Source: Deltaproteobacteria bacterium UBA2957
GTDB taxonomy: Bacteria; Myxococcota_A; UBA796
Reading direction: 5' to 3'
Length of the DNA stretch: 11,477 nucleotides
Assembly (NCBI GenBank): GCA_002348535.1
Contig: DEBL01000315.1
Location: 5,428-16,904, forward strand
The position numbers and the translations under genes were made by a program. The notes beneath the pieces are model-generated. The model searched no databases. It saw only the letters and a program-made list of their open reading frames with translations, and was not told where the DNA came from. Below, one piece after another: positions 1-7,467 of the stretch. Each line of letters begins with the position of its first letter. Within the stretch, counting starts at the first letter, position 1.

Positions 1-66
1 CGGCGTCGGCGTCCGCGTCGGCGTCGGAATCCGCGTCAGAATCGGCGTCGGCATCCGCGTCGCCAT
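1..66 (-). repeat. Low-complexity Asp-Ala/Ser codon repeat
   Basis: The minus strand is a run of GAC/GAT codons alternating with GCC/GCG and TCC/TCT. On the plus strand this reads as degenerate GTCGGC/GTCCGC hexamers. It encodes the (Asp-Ala)/(Asp-Ser) stalk of the edge-truncated lipoprotein. The codons are mixed synonymously, so it is not a perfect microsatellite. The right edge of the window ends in the same kind of repeat. Confidence 0.85.
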
Positions 67-163
67 CCAACTGCGCGGTCTGTACGGGGTACCCATCCAA
101 CTCCGGATCAAGGCCTGTTGAACACCCAAACACAAACCACGAGCCAAGTAATATGCGATTCAC
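1..163 (-). CDS. Lipoprotein with Asp/Ala/Ser repeat linker, N-terminal part only
   Basis: This is the start of a minus-strand gene that runs off the left edge of the window. Translation begins MNRILLGSWFVFGC. Arg3, a hydrophobic core and a lipobox ending at Cys14 make a type II signal peptide, so the product is probably lipid-anchored in the envelope. A short stretch (about residues 15-36) follows, then an almost pure Asp-x repeat (x = Ala or Ser) that continues past the edge. I chose the GTG at 163, which lies 8 bases from a strong GGAGG (176-172); an adjacent GTG at 166 (5 bases) is equally usable and adds only one residue. It lies 70 bases downstream of the OB-fold lipoprotein on the same strand, so an operon is possible. 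The functional domain lies outside the window and cannot be named. The repeat is probably a flexible acidic stalk. Confidence 0.75.
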   Translation of the reverse strand, partial: MNRILLGSWFVFGCSTGLDPELDGYPVQTAQLDGDADADADSDADSDADADADA

Positions 164-233
164 CACCCACACCTCCGGACGCCAATGTACCGCAAATTCT
201 CGACGCCGGTGGGCAATTACTGCAGACTTTAAT

Positions 234-989
234 TTATCGCTGAAAGTCTGCCGCGGACCGAGGCGCAAGTTTGTATGAGCCCCAGTTGTATGTCAGTACA
301 CCGGTGACCTGACGGTACGAACCCCCAATCATCGACACATCCATGAACGTGTCGGCGATGCCGATGTACCAGTTGGTCATGGGGTTGCCGCGATCATCTT
401 GCGCTCCCGACAAAGCGACTCCCTCGAGTGTGATCACGACACCCTCGTACGGCTCCCAGTCTGGTGGAATGGTCATCAGCGTGGACGCATCCACCGTCCG
501 ATCAACGGCTGTATCGCTGATCTCGACCGATTCGTTTACGATCAACTCCGTCAGGCCATGCCACTCAGCAACCGTCCCTGAGACATCGATCACGTCGCCA
601 CGTTCCACATCTGCATTGGCTTCGTCGAGGTATACCCAAAGGCCTGACCACGGACCCCCACCGGGATCCTGAACAAAAAACCCAGGCGCACGGATACCCA
701 TCGGCGTTGTGACCGTTACGCCATTCAACTCGGCGCGTGCCCCCTCCGTTATCCGACCGGTTTGAACATCCCGACACCCGGTCGTTCCATCAGCACGAAT
801 CAGACTACCGGTATCCGTGGGCTCTTCCGGCGCGTTCGAGGGGCCAGCGCCACCATCGGGATCGGAAGATTCCGTCGCATCGGTGTCGACGGATGAATCA
901 TCAACTTCCGGCGTCGGATAGACGCCTTCAATGTTGGCACAACCACTGACAGCGGCAGCCACTGATACCCAGACTATACGATTGTTCAT
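234..989 (-). CDS. Lipoprotein with tandem OB-fold-like halves
   Basis: A 251-residue protein. MNNRIVWVSVAAAVSGC is a clear lipoprotein signal, with the lipidated Cys at residue 17. An Asp/Ser/Thr/Pro-rich acidic linker (about 22-62) precedes the folded part. Residues about 70-160 carry the pattern of OB-fold domains attached to extracellular nucleases: a GVTVTTPMG strand, FFVQD, GLWVY, then GDVIDVSGTV and a following EWHGLTEL. Residues about 178-251 look like a second, related half (YEGVVITLEGV, WYIGIAD, VTGVLTYNWGSYKLAPRSAAD). No nuclease catalytic domain is present, so a binding or structural role is more likely than catalysis; the ligand is unknown. I chose the ATG at 989 because GGAG (1003-1000) lies 10 bases upstream; an in-frame ATG at 998 is only 1 base from that site. 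The gene is divergent from the PATAN gene. Confidence 0.72.
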   Translation of the reverse strand: MNNRIVWVSVAAAVSGCANIEGVYPTPEVDDSSVDTDATESSDPDGGAGPSNAPEEPTDTGSLIRADGTTGCRDVQTGRITEGARAELNGVTVTTPMGIRAPGFFVQDPGGGPWSGLWVYLDEANADVERGDVIDVSGTVAEWHGLTELIVNESVEISDTAVDRTVDASTLMTIPPDWEPYEGVVITLEGVALSGAQDDRGNPMTNWYIGIADTFMDVSMIGGSYRQVTGVLTYNWGSYKLAPRSAADFQR

Positions 990-1028
990 TTGGTGCATTC
1001 TCCAGGTGGGGATCGGCCCCAGTCCAAA

Positions 1029-1042
1029 ATCCGCCGGCGGAT
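1029..1042. promoter_or_regulatory. 14-bp perfect palindrome, possible operator
   Basis: ATCCGCCGGCGGAT equals its own reverse complement. It lies about 40 bases upstream of the minus-strand start and 105 bases upstream of the plus-strand start, which suits a dimeric regulator acting on either gene. No regulator family is recognised, and a single GC-rich palindrome can arise by chance. Confidence 0.3.
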
Positions 1043-1071
1043 AACCCTGCCCCTCGGTGGCACCATTGGGT

Positions 1072-1089
1072 TCACGAAAGCGTCACGAA
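1072..1089 (+). promoter_or_regulatory. Two TCACGAA direct repeats, 11-bp spacing
   Basis: TCACGAA occurs at 1072-1078 and again at 1083-1089, so the starts are 11 bases apart, about one helical turn. Same-face direct repeats of this sort can bind a regulator in tandem. They lie 59 bases upstream of the PATAN gene start. This is weak evidence on its own. Confidence 0.22.
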
Positions 1090-1147
1090 TCGACCGCAGG
1101 CGTTTCAGGAGATAAGGCCCTTCCATCCCCCCCGCGGAGAGAGTCTC

Positions 1148-2632
1148 ATGGGCCGCGAACCCGTTCCCACCATTCATCCCGAAACCTCACCGTCTCCGTC
1201 TGAAGGAGCGCTGAACCCCACGGCTTGGTCCGCGCTCATTTTGGCGCGTGTGAACCGGTCGGACACCGGAACGTTGGTGGCACGTCACGGCGACACCGAA
1301 CGAGTGCTTCGTTTCATTCGAGGCACACCGGTCTCCGCGATCTCCAGTGCTGACGCTGAACACTTCACAGAAACCTTGGTCGGGACCGGGGGGCTTGAGC
1401 GGGCCCGGTTGAACTGGATCCGCAAACACACCGGAGTCGACGAGACTGAAGTCGAAGCCTTGGTGGGTGCGGGTACCATCACTCGGTCGGTGGTAGATGC
1501 CCATCATGCGACTCATATCGAGCACCTCATTGCCGCCACGCTCGCTTGGCCAAGTGGTGAGTTTTCTTGGACACCGTCTCCGGCGATTGATGAGCGGTTC
1601 GAGCAAAATCTACTCCCGGAGGTGTCGGCCATTTCCGGACTGATGAATGGTGTTCTTGGGGGCTTCGATATGGGTGCACTGCACACATTCGTGGACTCAG
1701 ACGCGGCCGGCGACTACTTGCCCGATCCTCGGATGACCGGCGGCACACCTCCCAGCTGGATTCCAGCAGACCTCAAAGGTGTCCACTCCGTTTTGGGCCA
1801 AGGTGAAACACGATTCCAGATGGCAGCCACGCTCGGGTGTGACCCTGAACGACTTGCTGCCTTGCTCTGGATTCTCACCGCGACCGGATGGGCGCATCGA
1901 GCAAAACCTCCCGCAGCGCTGATTCCCCTCGGCTCTGTCGCGATCATCCAGCACGGTGCCGCCGAACCAGCGCCACCAGTCGAGACCACTGCAGCACCCG
2001 TTCCTCCGGTGGCAACAGCGCCCGCACCAGCTTCAGCGAAGCCATCACCATCGCCGCAACCGACGTCGACCGAAAACGCATCGCCTCCACCTGATTCGCC
2101 ACCCGCCGCGCACCAAAACACGCCGGCTGTGGCCCCAGCAGCAGCAGTGTCGATGCCACAAACACCCACCCAATCCCCCACACCCAACAGAAAACCACCC
2201 GTGGCACGGGCACCGGCACCCGTCGACACGGCGAAGGGATTGGACGAGGCCAAGGCATTCATCGACGCGAGCGACTTCGATGCCGCTTATGCGCTGCTCA
2301 CCAAGGTTCGCCGCAACCGACCAAGCTGCCCCGATACCCTCGCAGCGCTGGGATGGAGCGCATGGCGGACAGGCAACCTGGGCACCAATGCCTACGACGG
2401 CCCTGAAGACTACCTCCTGCTGGCCCTCACATTCGATGCGCAGCACCCAAACGCTCTCGAATACTATGCGCGCATCGCCATCGAGAAAGGCGAAAAAGAA
2501 AACGCCCGCAATCGTCTCCTGCAGTTGCTGAAAGCATCCCCGGATTCGCATTGGGCCCAAGAGGCCCTCGATGAACTTACACCGAAAAACTCCAGCAAGG
2601 GTGGGCTTCGATTGTGGCCAAAGGGCGGATGA
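1148..2632 (+). CDS. PATAN (DUF4388) domain protein with Pro/Ala linker and TPR-like C-terminus
   Basis: A 494-residue cytoplasmic protein with no signal peptide or membrane segment. Residues about 25-145 match the PATAN/DUF4388 pattern: a strand-rich GTLVARHG segment, VLRFIRGTPVSAISS (the family's 'yf..G.pv.A.S' signature), a helical TLVGTGGLERARL segment and a closing WPSGEFSW. A further helical part runs to about 253. A disordered Pro/Ala/Thr-rich linker occupies about 255-355. Residues about 360-480 form TPR-like helix pairs (AKAFIDASDFDAAYALLTKV, then LAALGWSAWRTGN, then NALEYYARIAIEKGEKENARNRLLQLL). PATAN domains occur in cyanobacterial response regulators, some of which act on type IV pilus motors, and are abundant in myxobacteria. 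GGAGAGAG (1136-1143) supports the ATG start. The stop overlaps the start of the coiled-coil gene, implying co-translation and a shared task, perhaps in motility or polarity (inference). Confidence 0.78.
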   Translation: MGREPVPTIHPETSPSPSEGALNPTAWSALILARVNRSDTGTLVARHGDTERVLRFIRGTPVSAISSADAEHFTETLVGTGGLERARLNWIRKHTGVDETEVEALVGAGTITRSVVDAHHATHIEHLIAATLAWPSGEFSWTPSPAIDERFEQNLLPEVSAISGLMNGVLGGFDMGALHTFVDSDAAGDYLPDPRMTGGTPPSWIPADLKGVHSVLGQGETRFQMAATLGCDPERLAALLWILTATGWAHRAKPPAALIPLGSVAIIQHGAAEPAPPVETTAAPVPPVATAPAPASAKPSPSPQPTSTENASPPPDSPPAAHQNTPAVAPAAAVSMPQTPTQSPTPNRKPPVARAPAPVDTAKGLDEAKAFIDASDFDAAYALLTKVRRNRPSCPDTLAALGWSAWRTGNLGTNAYDGPEDYLLLALTFDAQHPNALEYYARIAIEKGEKENARNRLLQLLKASPDSHWAQEALDELTPKNSSKGGLRLWPKGG

Positions 2633-5600
2633 TGAGCGAGCAAAACGACCGAAGCATACACATCATCAATCCGGACCCCGCCGCAGCAAACTGGTTGCAA
2701 TCGCACCTTGCGGACACCGATGTTGAAGTCACGCAGTTTGCGAGCGCCGAAGAATACGGGACAGACCAAACACCGCCGTGGCTGCTTATTGCGAACGGTG
2801 ATTCAGCGGGGGGGCGAACCCTGTGTGACCGATTCCAGCGGAATGCGTCTGCGGGTTCAGGCGGGGTGGTGTTGACCTCATCCTCTGTTGCGTTGCCGGA
2901 ACTCCTCGATCACGGCTTCCTCGATACGGCAGCAGACTTGTATATCCGCCTGCCGCTTGCGACCAGTCGGTTCACCCATCACCTGCAGGCACTCCTCGAG
3001 GCGAGGATGGCTGCACGCATTGCAGCACGCGAAGCGGAGCTTGCTAAACGAGAGGCTGACGCAGCGCTGCAACTGGCGAATGCCGAGGCTGAACGGACCG
3101 CTGCGCAAGGCATGGTCGAGCGTGCCGAGGCACAAATGCTCGCCGCAGAAGAGGCGGTTCGCGCTGCCTCCGAAGCCCAGACGAACGCGGAAAATGCACG
3201 CGACGCTGCCACAGCAGCACAAGCCGAGGCTGAAGCGGCTCAAGAAGCAGCCGAAACAGCTCGAGACGATGCCGATCTTGCCCGTGAATCCGCCGAGCAA
3301 GACCGAGAGGCGGCGCGCCAACGGGCAGCCACGGCCGAATCCGCCGAGGCCACCGCAAAGGCGGCCCAAGACGCAGCGGAGGCCGCACGCCTCGAGGCCG
3401 AACGCCTCCGCGATGAAGCAACCGAACGCGCCCAACAGGCCACCGAACAGCGCGAGCAAGCCGAGGCGGCTCAAGAGCGCGCTGAGCGCGACCGGCACAA
3501 CGCATTGGAGGCGCAGCGCGGCGCTGAATCACTCCAAGCACAGGCTGAGATGGACCGCGAGGAAGCATTCAGTCTCAAGGCGGTCGCCGAAGAGGAAAAA
3601 GCTGAGGCATTCGATCGCCTCAAGGTCGCGCTCACGCATCAAGACGAAATCCAGCAGGCCCTCACCGCTGCAGAAGAGAATGCGCGAAGGGCAGAGCTCC
3701 ATCGGGACGCAGCCATCGAAGAACGCGACGCAGCCATCGAAGAACGCGACGCCGCAGTCGAGGCCTCAACGTCTGCCATCGAAGCCCGCAAAACCGCTGA
3801 AGAACTAACCAAGGCCGCAGAAGCCGACCGTGACGGCGCATTTGCGTCTCGCGATCAGGCACAACGCTTGCAGCGTGCTGCCGAAGATGCCCAAGCGGGT
3901 GCTGAACTGTTGCAGCAACAGGCCTTGGACGCTGCGGCGGAAGCCAACGCTGCACAGGACGAGGCCGAACAAGCGAAAAACGAGGCAATCGCCGCGCGAG
4001 ACGACGCAGAGGCTGCGAAACAAACAGCCGAACAGCAACGCAACGAAGCCGTCGAGCAGCGTGCCGCTGCACTCGCAGCCAAAGAACACGCCGAAGAAGC
4101 CCGCGCCACCGCGGAGTCTGCGGCCGAAACGGCCAACGCCGCTCGGGAAACTGCGGAGGCTGCAGAGGCTGGCGCGCGCGAAGCCCAACAGCAGGCTGAA
4201 TCGACACAGGTTGCGGCTGAGGCGGAGCGCGAACGCGCAAATACCGCGCTCGATGAAGCGATGGCGGCCCAGCGTGCTGCAGAACAAACAACCACCGAAG
4301 CGCGCCTTGAACTCGCAGCAGCTGAGGCGGCTCAATCTGCAGCAGAAAAGCAGCGAGACGAGGCCGTCGCCGCGATGGAACTCGCCCAACAGGGTGAGGC
4401 CGAGGCGCGTGCTGCGGCCGAGGCAGACAACACGGCTCGACTGGCTGCCGAGGAAACTGCAGCCCGTGCCATCGAGAGTCAAGAGGAGGCTGAAGCTGAA
4501 CAAATTCGACTCGCATCTGTGGCTGACGAAGCCCGCGGTGCAGCCGAACAAGCCGTCAGGGCGCGCGATGAAGCGTCGGAGGCGAAAGCAGAGGCCGAGG
4601 AATCGGTTCTTCGTCTTGAAGGTGCGCTCGCGGCTGCCGAGCAACTCCGATCTCAAGCACTCGAGCAAAAAGCGGCTGCGATCGCCGCTCAGCGATCTGC
4701 CGATGAGCACGCAGCGGAACGGGACGAGGAAGCGGAGCGCGCGCGCGCCGAACGCAACGAAGCCATCGAATCAATGGAGGCTGCGAAGCAACAAGAGGCG
4801 GATGCCCTGAAAGTGAAAGAGGACGCCCTCAAGGCGAAAGAGGACGCTCTTAAAGCGAAAGAGGACGCCCTCTCCGCCAAAGCGACCGCCGAAGAGCAGG
4901 CCGCAATCACGTCGGCGAACTCAGCCAAGGCCGTCGACGCTGCGAATCAAGAGGTCGCGGATGCCGAGCGAGCCAAAGCCAAGGCCGAAGACGACTACAG
5001 GGCTGCCGCCCAAGAACGAGACGCGGCCCGGTCTGCACAGGAACTCGCCCTCGCAGAAGCCGACTCCGCTCGCAGCGCCCAACGAAAAGCTGAAGAGGCC
5101 GCGGCGGGTGCGGACTTGCTGCGGGAACAAGCGACTGAAGCCATGGAGACCGCCGAAGACGAGCGAGATGCAGCCCAGGCGCGTCAGGCCGATGCCGAGC
5201 TGGAAGCTGCCGCGGCAAAAGCAGCTCAAGAGGACGCCGAGCGCAATCAAGCCGAAGCCCATCGGACCGCTGAGGCCGAACGAACTCGCGCCGATGAAGC
5301 CGCGCAAGAGCGCATCAAAGCAAATGAAAAGCTCGAAGAAACCCGCGCTCAACTTGCGGCAGCCGAAGAGCGAACGCAACAAGCCCTCGCGGCAACTGAT
5401 GAACTCGATCGAAATCTAAACCGCACGCTCGACCGCTTGAACCAAGCCAAAGAGCAGGCCACCGAAGCGCAGGCACGCATCAACACGCTCAACAATGAAC
5501 TCGAACAGCAGGGTGCGGAACGCGACAAACTCGCAGCACAAGTCGAACAACAGAATGGAGCCGTCGAACTCGCGGCAACCCGCATCGCAGAGTTGGAGCG

Positions 5601-6345
5601 GACGTCCAGCGAGAACGAGATTGCCGTTGCGTCCTTGCGCGGACGTCTGCACGATCAAGAGGCCGATGTGGCGCGAGCGCGCGAGCAATGGAATCGAACG
5701 GAAGAGCAGCTCAACGGTGCGCTCGAGCAAGCGAAGGCATCGACCCAATCACTGCAGTCGCGCATCCGTGATCTCGAACAGAGCATCCAATCCAGCACTG
5801 CCACCGTGGAGCGCACGCAGCAACAAGCTGCCGATGCACGTGAAAAAGCGGACCGCCTCAAGGCCGAACGAGACAAGGCGCGATTCGAGTTGGACGCGCT
5901 GAGAAAAGAAGCTGAGGGCATCACCCAGAGCAGTGCGAAGCTCGGAGCCGAACGGGACCACGCCATTGACCAGTTGACTCTCTTCAAAGGCGAACGCGAT
6001 GAGGCCGTGAAGGCGGTGGACGAGGCAAAACGAGAGCGTGACCAACTGGTTGAGCAGCTGAGTCAAATCGATCAACAGGCGGATGACGGGGTGTCGCGGC
6101 GGGAGGTCGAACGGCTTGAGTCAACCATTCGCGACCTTGTGGACGCGCGCAAGGAAGCCGACAGGCGCCGTCAGGAAGCCGAAGATGCCATGCGCAGCGC
6201 TCAAGACAGCAGCACAGCTGAGATTTACGCACTGACGCAGACTGTCGCCGCACTCAAGGCAGACCTCCAAGCGGAACACAGCGCTCGAGTCGCAGCCTGG
6301 GCGGCGGTTGAGTCGGAAATGGATGACTTTGAGATCGACGAATAG
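2632..6345 (+). CDS. FrzS/AglZ-like protein: pseudo-receiver plus very long coiled coil
   Basis: 1237 residues. Residues about 7-122 look like a response-regulator receiver (IHIINPDP strand, PPWLLIANGDSAGG loop, GGVVLTSSS strand, DLYIRLP loop). The phosphorylation site is degenerate: the acidic pair is Asn13-Pro14, the acceptor Asp aligns with Asn55, and the lysine of the usual K-P motif is Leu107; the Thr at 82 remains. From about 125 to 1160 it is almost uninterrupted Ala/Glu/Arg/Gln coiled coil with no membrane segment, ending in the acidic tail EMDDFEIDE. A pseudo-receiver joined to a giant coiled coil is the layout of Myxococcus FrzS and AglZ, polar motility scaffolds; orthology is not shown. 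I chose the ATG at 2632 (AAGGG 6 bases upstream, 1-base overlap with the upstream stop). The ATG at 2629 (ATGA overlap) and GTG at 2614 are alternatives. It is translationally coupled to the PATAN-TPR gene. Confidence 0.75.
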   Translation: MSEQNDRSIHIINPDPAAANWLQSHLADTDVEVTQFASAEEYGTDQTPPWLLIANGDSAGGRTLCDRFQRNASAGSGGVVLTSSSVALPELLDHGFLDTAADLYIRLPLATSRFTHHLQALLEARMAARIAAREAELAKREADAALQLANAEAERTAAQGMVERAEAQMLAAEEAVRAASEAQTNAENARDAATAAQAEAEAAQEAAETARDDADLARESAEQDREAARQRAATAESAEATAKAAQDAAEAARLEAERLRDEATERAQQATEQREQAEAAQERAERDRHNALEAQRGAESLQAQAEMDREEAFSLKAVAEEEKAEAFDRLKVALTHQDEIQQALTAAEENARRAELHRDAAIEERDAAIEERDAAVEASTSAIEARKTAEELTKAAEADRDGAFASRDQAQRLQRAAEDAQAGAELLQQQALDAAAEANAAQDEAEQAKNEAIAARDDAEAAKQTAEQQRNEAVEQRAAALAAKEHAEEARATAESAAETANAARETAEAAEAGAREAQQQAESTQVAAEAERERANTALDEAMAAQRAAEQTTTEARLELAAAEAAQSAAEKQRDEAVAAMELAQQGEAEARAAAEADNTARLAAEETAARAIESQEEAEAEQIRLASVADEARGAAEQAVRARDEASEAKAEAEESVLRLEGALAAAEQLRSQALEQKAAAIAAQRSADEHAAERDEEAERARAERNEAIESMEAAKQQEADALKVKEDALKAKEDALKAKEDALSAKATAEEQAAITSANSAKAVDAANQEVADAERAKAKAEDDYRAAAQERDAARSAQELALAEADSARSAQRKAEEAAAGADLLREQATEAMETAEDERDAAQARQADAELEAAAAKAAQEDAERNQAEAHRTAEAERTRADEAAQERIKANEKLEETRAQLAAAEERTQQALAATDELDRNLNRTLDRLNQAKEQATEAQARINTLNNELEQQGAERDKLAAQVEQQNGAVELAATRIAELERTSSENEIAVASLRGRLHDQEADVARAREQWNRTEEQLNGALEQAKASTQSLQSRIRDLEQSIQSSTATVERTQQQAADAREKADRLKAERDKARFELDALRKEAEGITQSSAKLGAERDHAIDQLTLFKGERDEAVKAVDEAKRERDQLVEQLSQIDQQADDGVSRREVERLESTIRDLVDARKEADRRRQEAEDAMRSAQDSSTAEIYALTQTVAALKADLQAEHSARVAAWAAVESEMDDFEIDE
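3706..3747 (+). repeat. Two perfect 21-bp tandem repeats, one coiled-coil heptad each
   Basis: Two identical 21-base units each encode DAAIEER (residues 359-372 of the coiled-coil protein). A third, diverged unit encoding DAAVEAS follows. The unit length is exactly one heptad, so the duplication keeps the coiled-coil register. The nucleotide identity suggests a recent duplication. Confidence 0.9.
4801..4884 (+). repeat. Four 21-bp tandem repeats encoding DALKxKE heptads
   Basis: Units start at 4801, 4822, 4843 and 4864 and encode DALKVKE, DALKAKE, DALKAKE and DALSAKA. The second and third units differ only at three synonymous positions. As at 3706, the period equals one heptad. These are protein-coding repeats, not a CRISPR or intergenic array. 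Confidence 0.9.
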
Positions 6346-6378
6346 CGATCCTTACGCCCAACCTGCACACGTTCTGGT

Positions 6379-7467
6379 TTACATCGATTCAGGGTCGAAC
6401 AGGTAGTACCCAACGGCGTTGGAGTCGCCGTAATTGTCGGTAATCCACAGGTGGATCTTGTCTCCAACGACTTGAGCTGCAACAGCTGACACTTCTCGTT
6501 CGGTGGTCAGGTGCACCGGAAGGGGGTTCCCCTCGTGTTTTTCCCACGAGATGCCGCTTCGGGAAGTCGCAAGGTTGAGGGTCGACACGCGGGGTGAACG
6601 CGCATTTCCGCCAATGTCTTCCCAGTCCGAGAAGCCGATGTAAAACATGTAGTAGATGTCGCCGATTTTAACGACAGAAGCGTCGGCGATTCCAGCGATA
6701 TCGTACCCCTCGGGCCCAGAGCGGAGAACGGGGTCAACCATGATGTCCCAGTCTGCAAGGTCGGGGGAGAGTTGGGCTGCATACATGTGAACCGAATCCC
6801 CGCTTGACTGACCGCCAAGGTACGCCGTGACTCCACCGCTATCGCCGGCATACAAGGCAAAGGGCCACGTAATGTTCATGCCGCCGTAATCGGTCGTCTG
6901 CTCCAAAACCGGATTGGCATCCGACCGCTCCCAGCGCACCCCATCGCTGCTGGATGCAACGCCGACTCCAATACTCCAGGTAAAGCCATCGAAGACATAG
7001 CCTTGATACGCCATGACGTACCGGCTGTTGTAGTCATCTCGCACGACCTGCAGTGCACCCATGCCGTCTTCATCCCACGCCCCATAGACATCACTCAACA
7101 CGGGGTTCGACGGGTGCGGCTCCCAGTCTGTGCCGTTGGTCGATACCGCAGTACCAATGCCCCAGTCGGCGAAATAATCGTCCCCGTCCATCGAGCCTTG
7201 ATACCAAATTTGGTACACCGGGTGGCCCAAGACGAGGTTGGTGTAGAAGCCGACAGATCCCACTTCTGGACCCCACTCTTCTCCCGTCGTATCAAAAACA
7301 GGATTGCAATCGTACACGCTGAGTGGTGTGCCTTCGATATCCGAGAATGGGCAATCCATGTACGCACCCGGGTCCACTTCCGGCGCGATCGGGGTGATGT
7401 CGTATTCCTTGCTGCAAGCGGCCAACATGACCGCCACCGTCAACCCATGCTTACCAACCGTACTCAT
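6379..7467 (-). CDS. Five-bladed beta-propeller lipoprotein, GH43-like fold
   Basis: A 362-residue lipoprotein. The signal is MSTVGKHGLTVAVMLAAC, with the lipidated Cys at 18. Cys39 and Cys54 may form a disulfide. The body repeats a blade motif about five times: IWYQG with VSTNGTDWEPHPSNPVL (87-124), MAYQG with SSSDGVRWERSDANPVL (152-188), AYLGG with LSPDLADW and DPVL (215-248), MFYIG with SRSGISWEKHEGNPLP (274-317), and a final LWITD/YYLFDP blade (340-358). This is characteristic of the five-bladed arabinanase/levansucrase superfamily (GH43, GH32, GH130). I could not identify the catalytic acidic triad with confidence, so hydrolase activity is unproven and a carbohydrate-binding role is possible. 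The ATG at 7467 was chosen for its signal peptide and for GGAG (7478-7475) 7 bases upstream; the frame stays open to 7701 but that extension has no signal. The start overlaps the preceding gene by 17 bases. Confidence 0.78.
   Translation of the reverse strand: MSTVGKHGLTVAVMLAACSKEYDITPIAPEVDPGAYMDCPFSDIEGTPLSVYDCNPVFDTTGEEWGPEVGSVGFYTNLVLGHPVYQIWYQGSMDGDDYFADWGIGTAVSTNGTDWEPHPSNPVLSDVYGAWDEDGMGALQVVRDDYNSRYVMAYQGYVFDGFTWSIGVGVASSSDGVRWERSDANPVLEQTTDYGGMNITWPFALYAGDSGGVTAYLGGQSSGDSVHMYAAQLSPDLADWDIMVDPVLRSGPEGYDIAGIADASVVKIGDIYYMFYIGFSDWEDIGGNARSPRVSTLNLATSRSGISWEKHEGNPLPVHLTTEREVSAVAAQVVGDKIHLWITDNYGDSNAVGYYLFDPESM

Larger units (their letters stand above)
990..1147. promoter_or_regulatory. 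Divergent intergenic region between OB-fold lipoprotein and PATAN gene
   Basis: 158 bases separate two divergently transcribed genes, so promoters for both should lie here. I see no convincing -35/-10 pair. It does contain a 14-bp perfect palindrome and a phased direct repeat, listed separately, and a GGAGAGAG ribosome binding site (1136-1143) serving the ATG at 1148. Confidence 0.5.

Noticed and set aside
1058..1073. Possible sigma-54 promoter beginning TGGCAC
   Set aside because: The -12 part reads GGTTC rather than TTGCA at the required spacing.
1714..2560. Minus-strand and alternative-frame open frames across the PATAN gene linker
   Set aside because: They mirror the Pro/Ala-rich linker and give Gly/Ala/Cys-rich sequence with no family signature or ribosome binding site.
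3662..4710. Long open frames (284 and 301 codons) on the minus strand, and others in alternative plus frames, inside the coiled-coil gene
   Set aside because: They arise from the repetitive Ala/Glu/Arg/Gln codon usage of the real frame, which lacks codons giving stops in other frames. Their translations are low-complexity Arg/Pro or Ser/Ala/Cys sequences with no domains.
4801..4884. CRISPR-like short regular repeats
   Set aside because: The units are contiguous with no spacers, in frame, and encode coiled-coil heptads.
6346..6378. Possible bidirectional terminator between convergent genes
   Set aside because: The 33-base gap shows no stem-loop or T-run that I can find.
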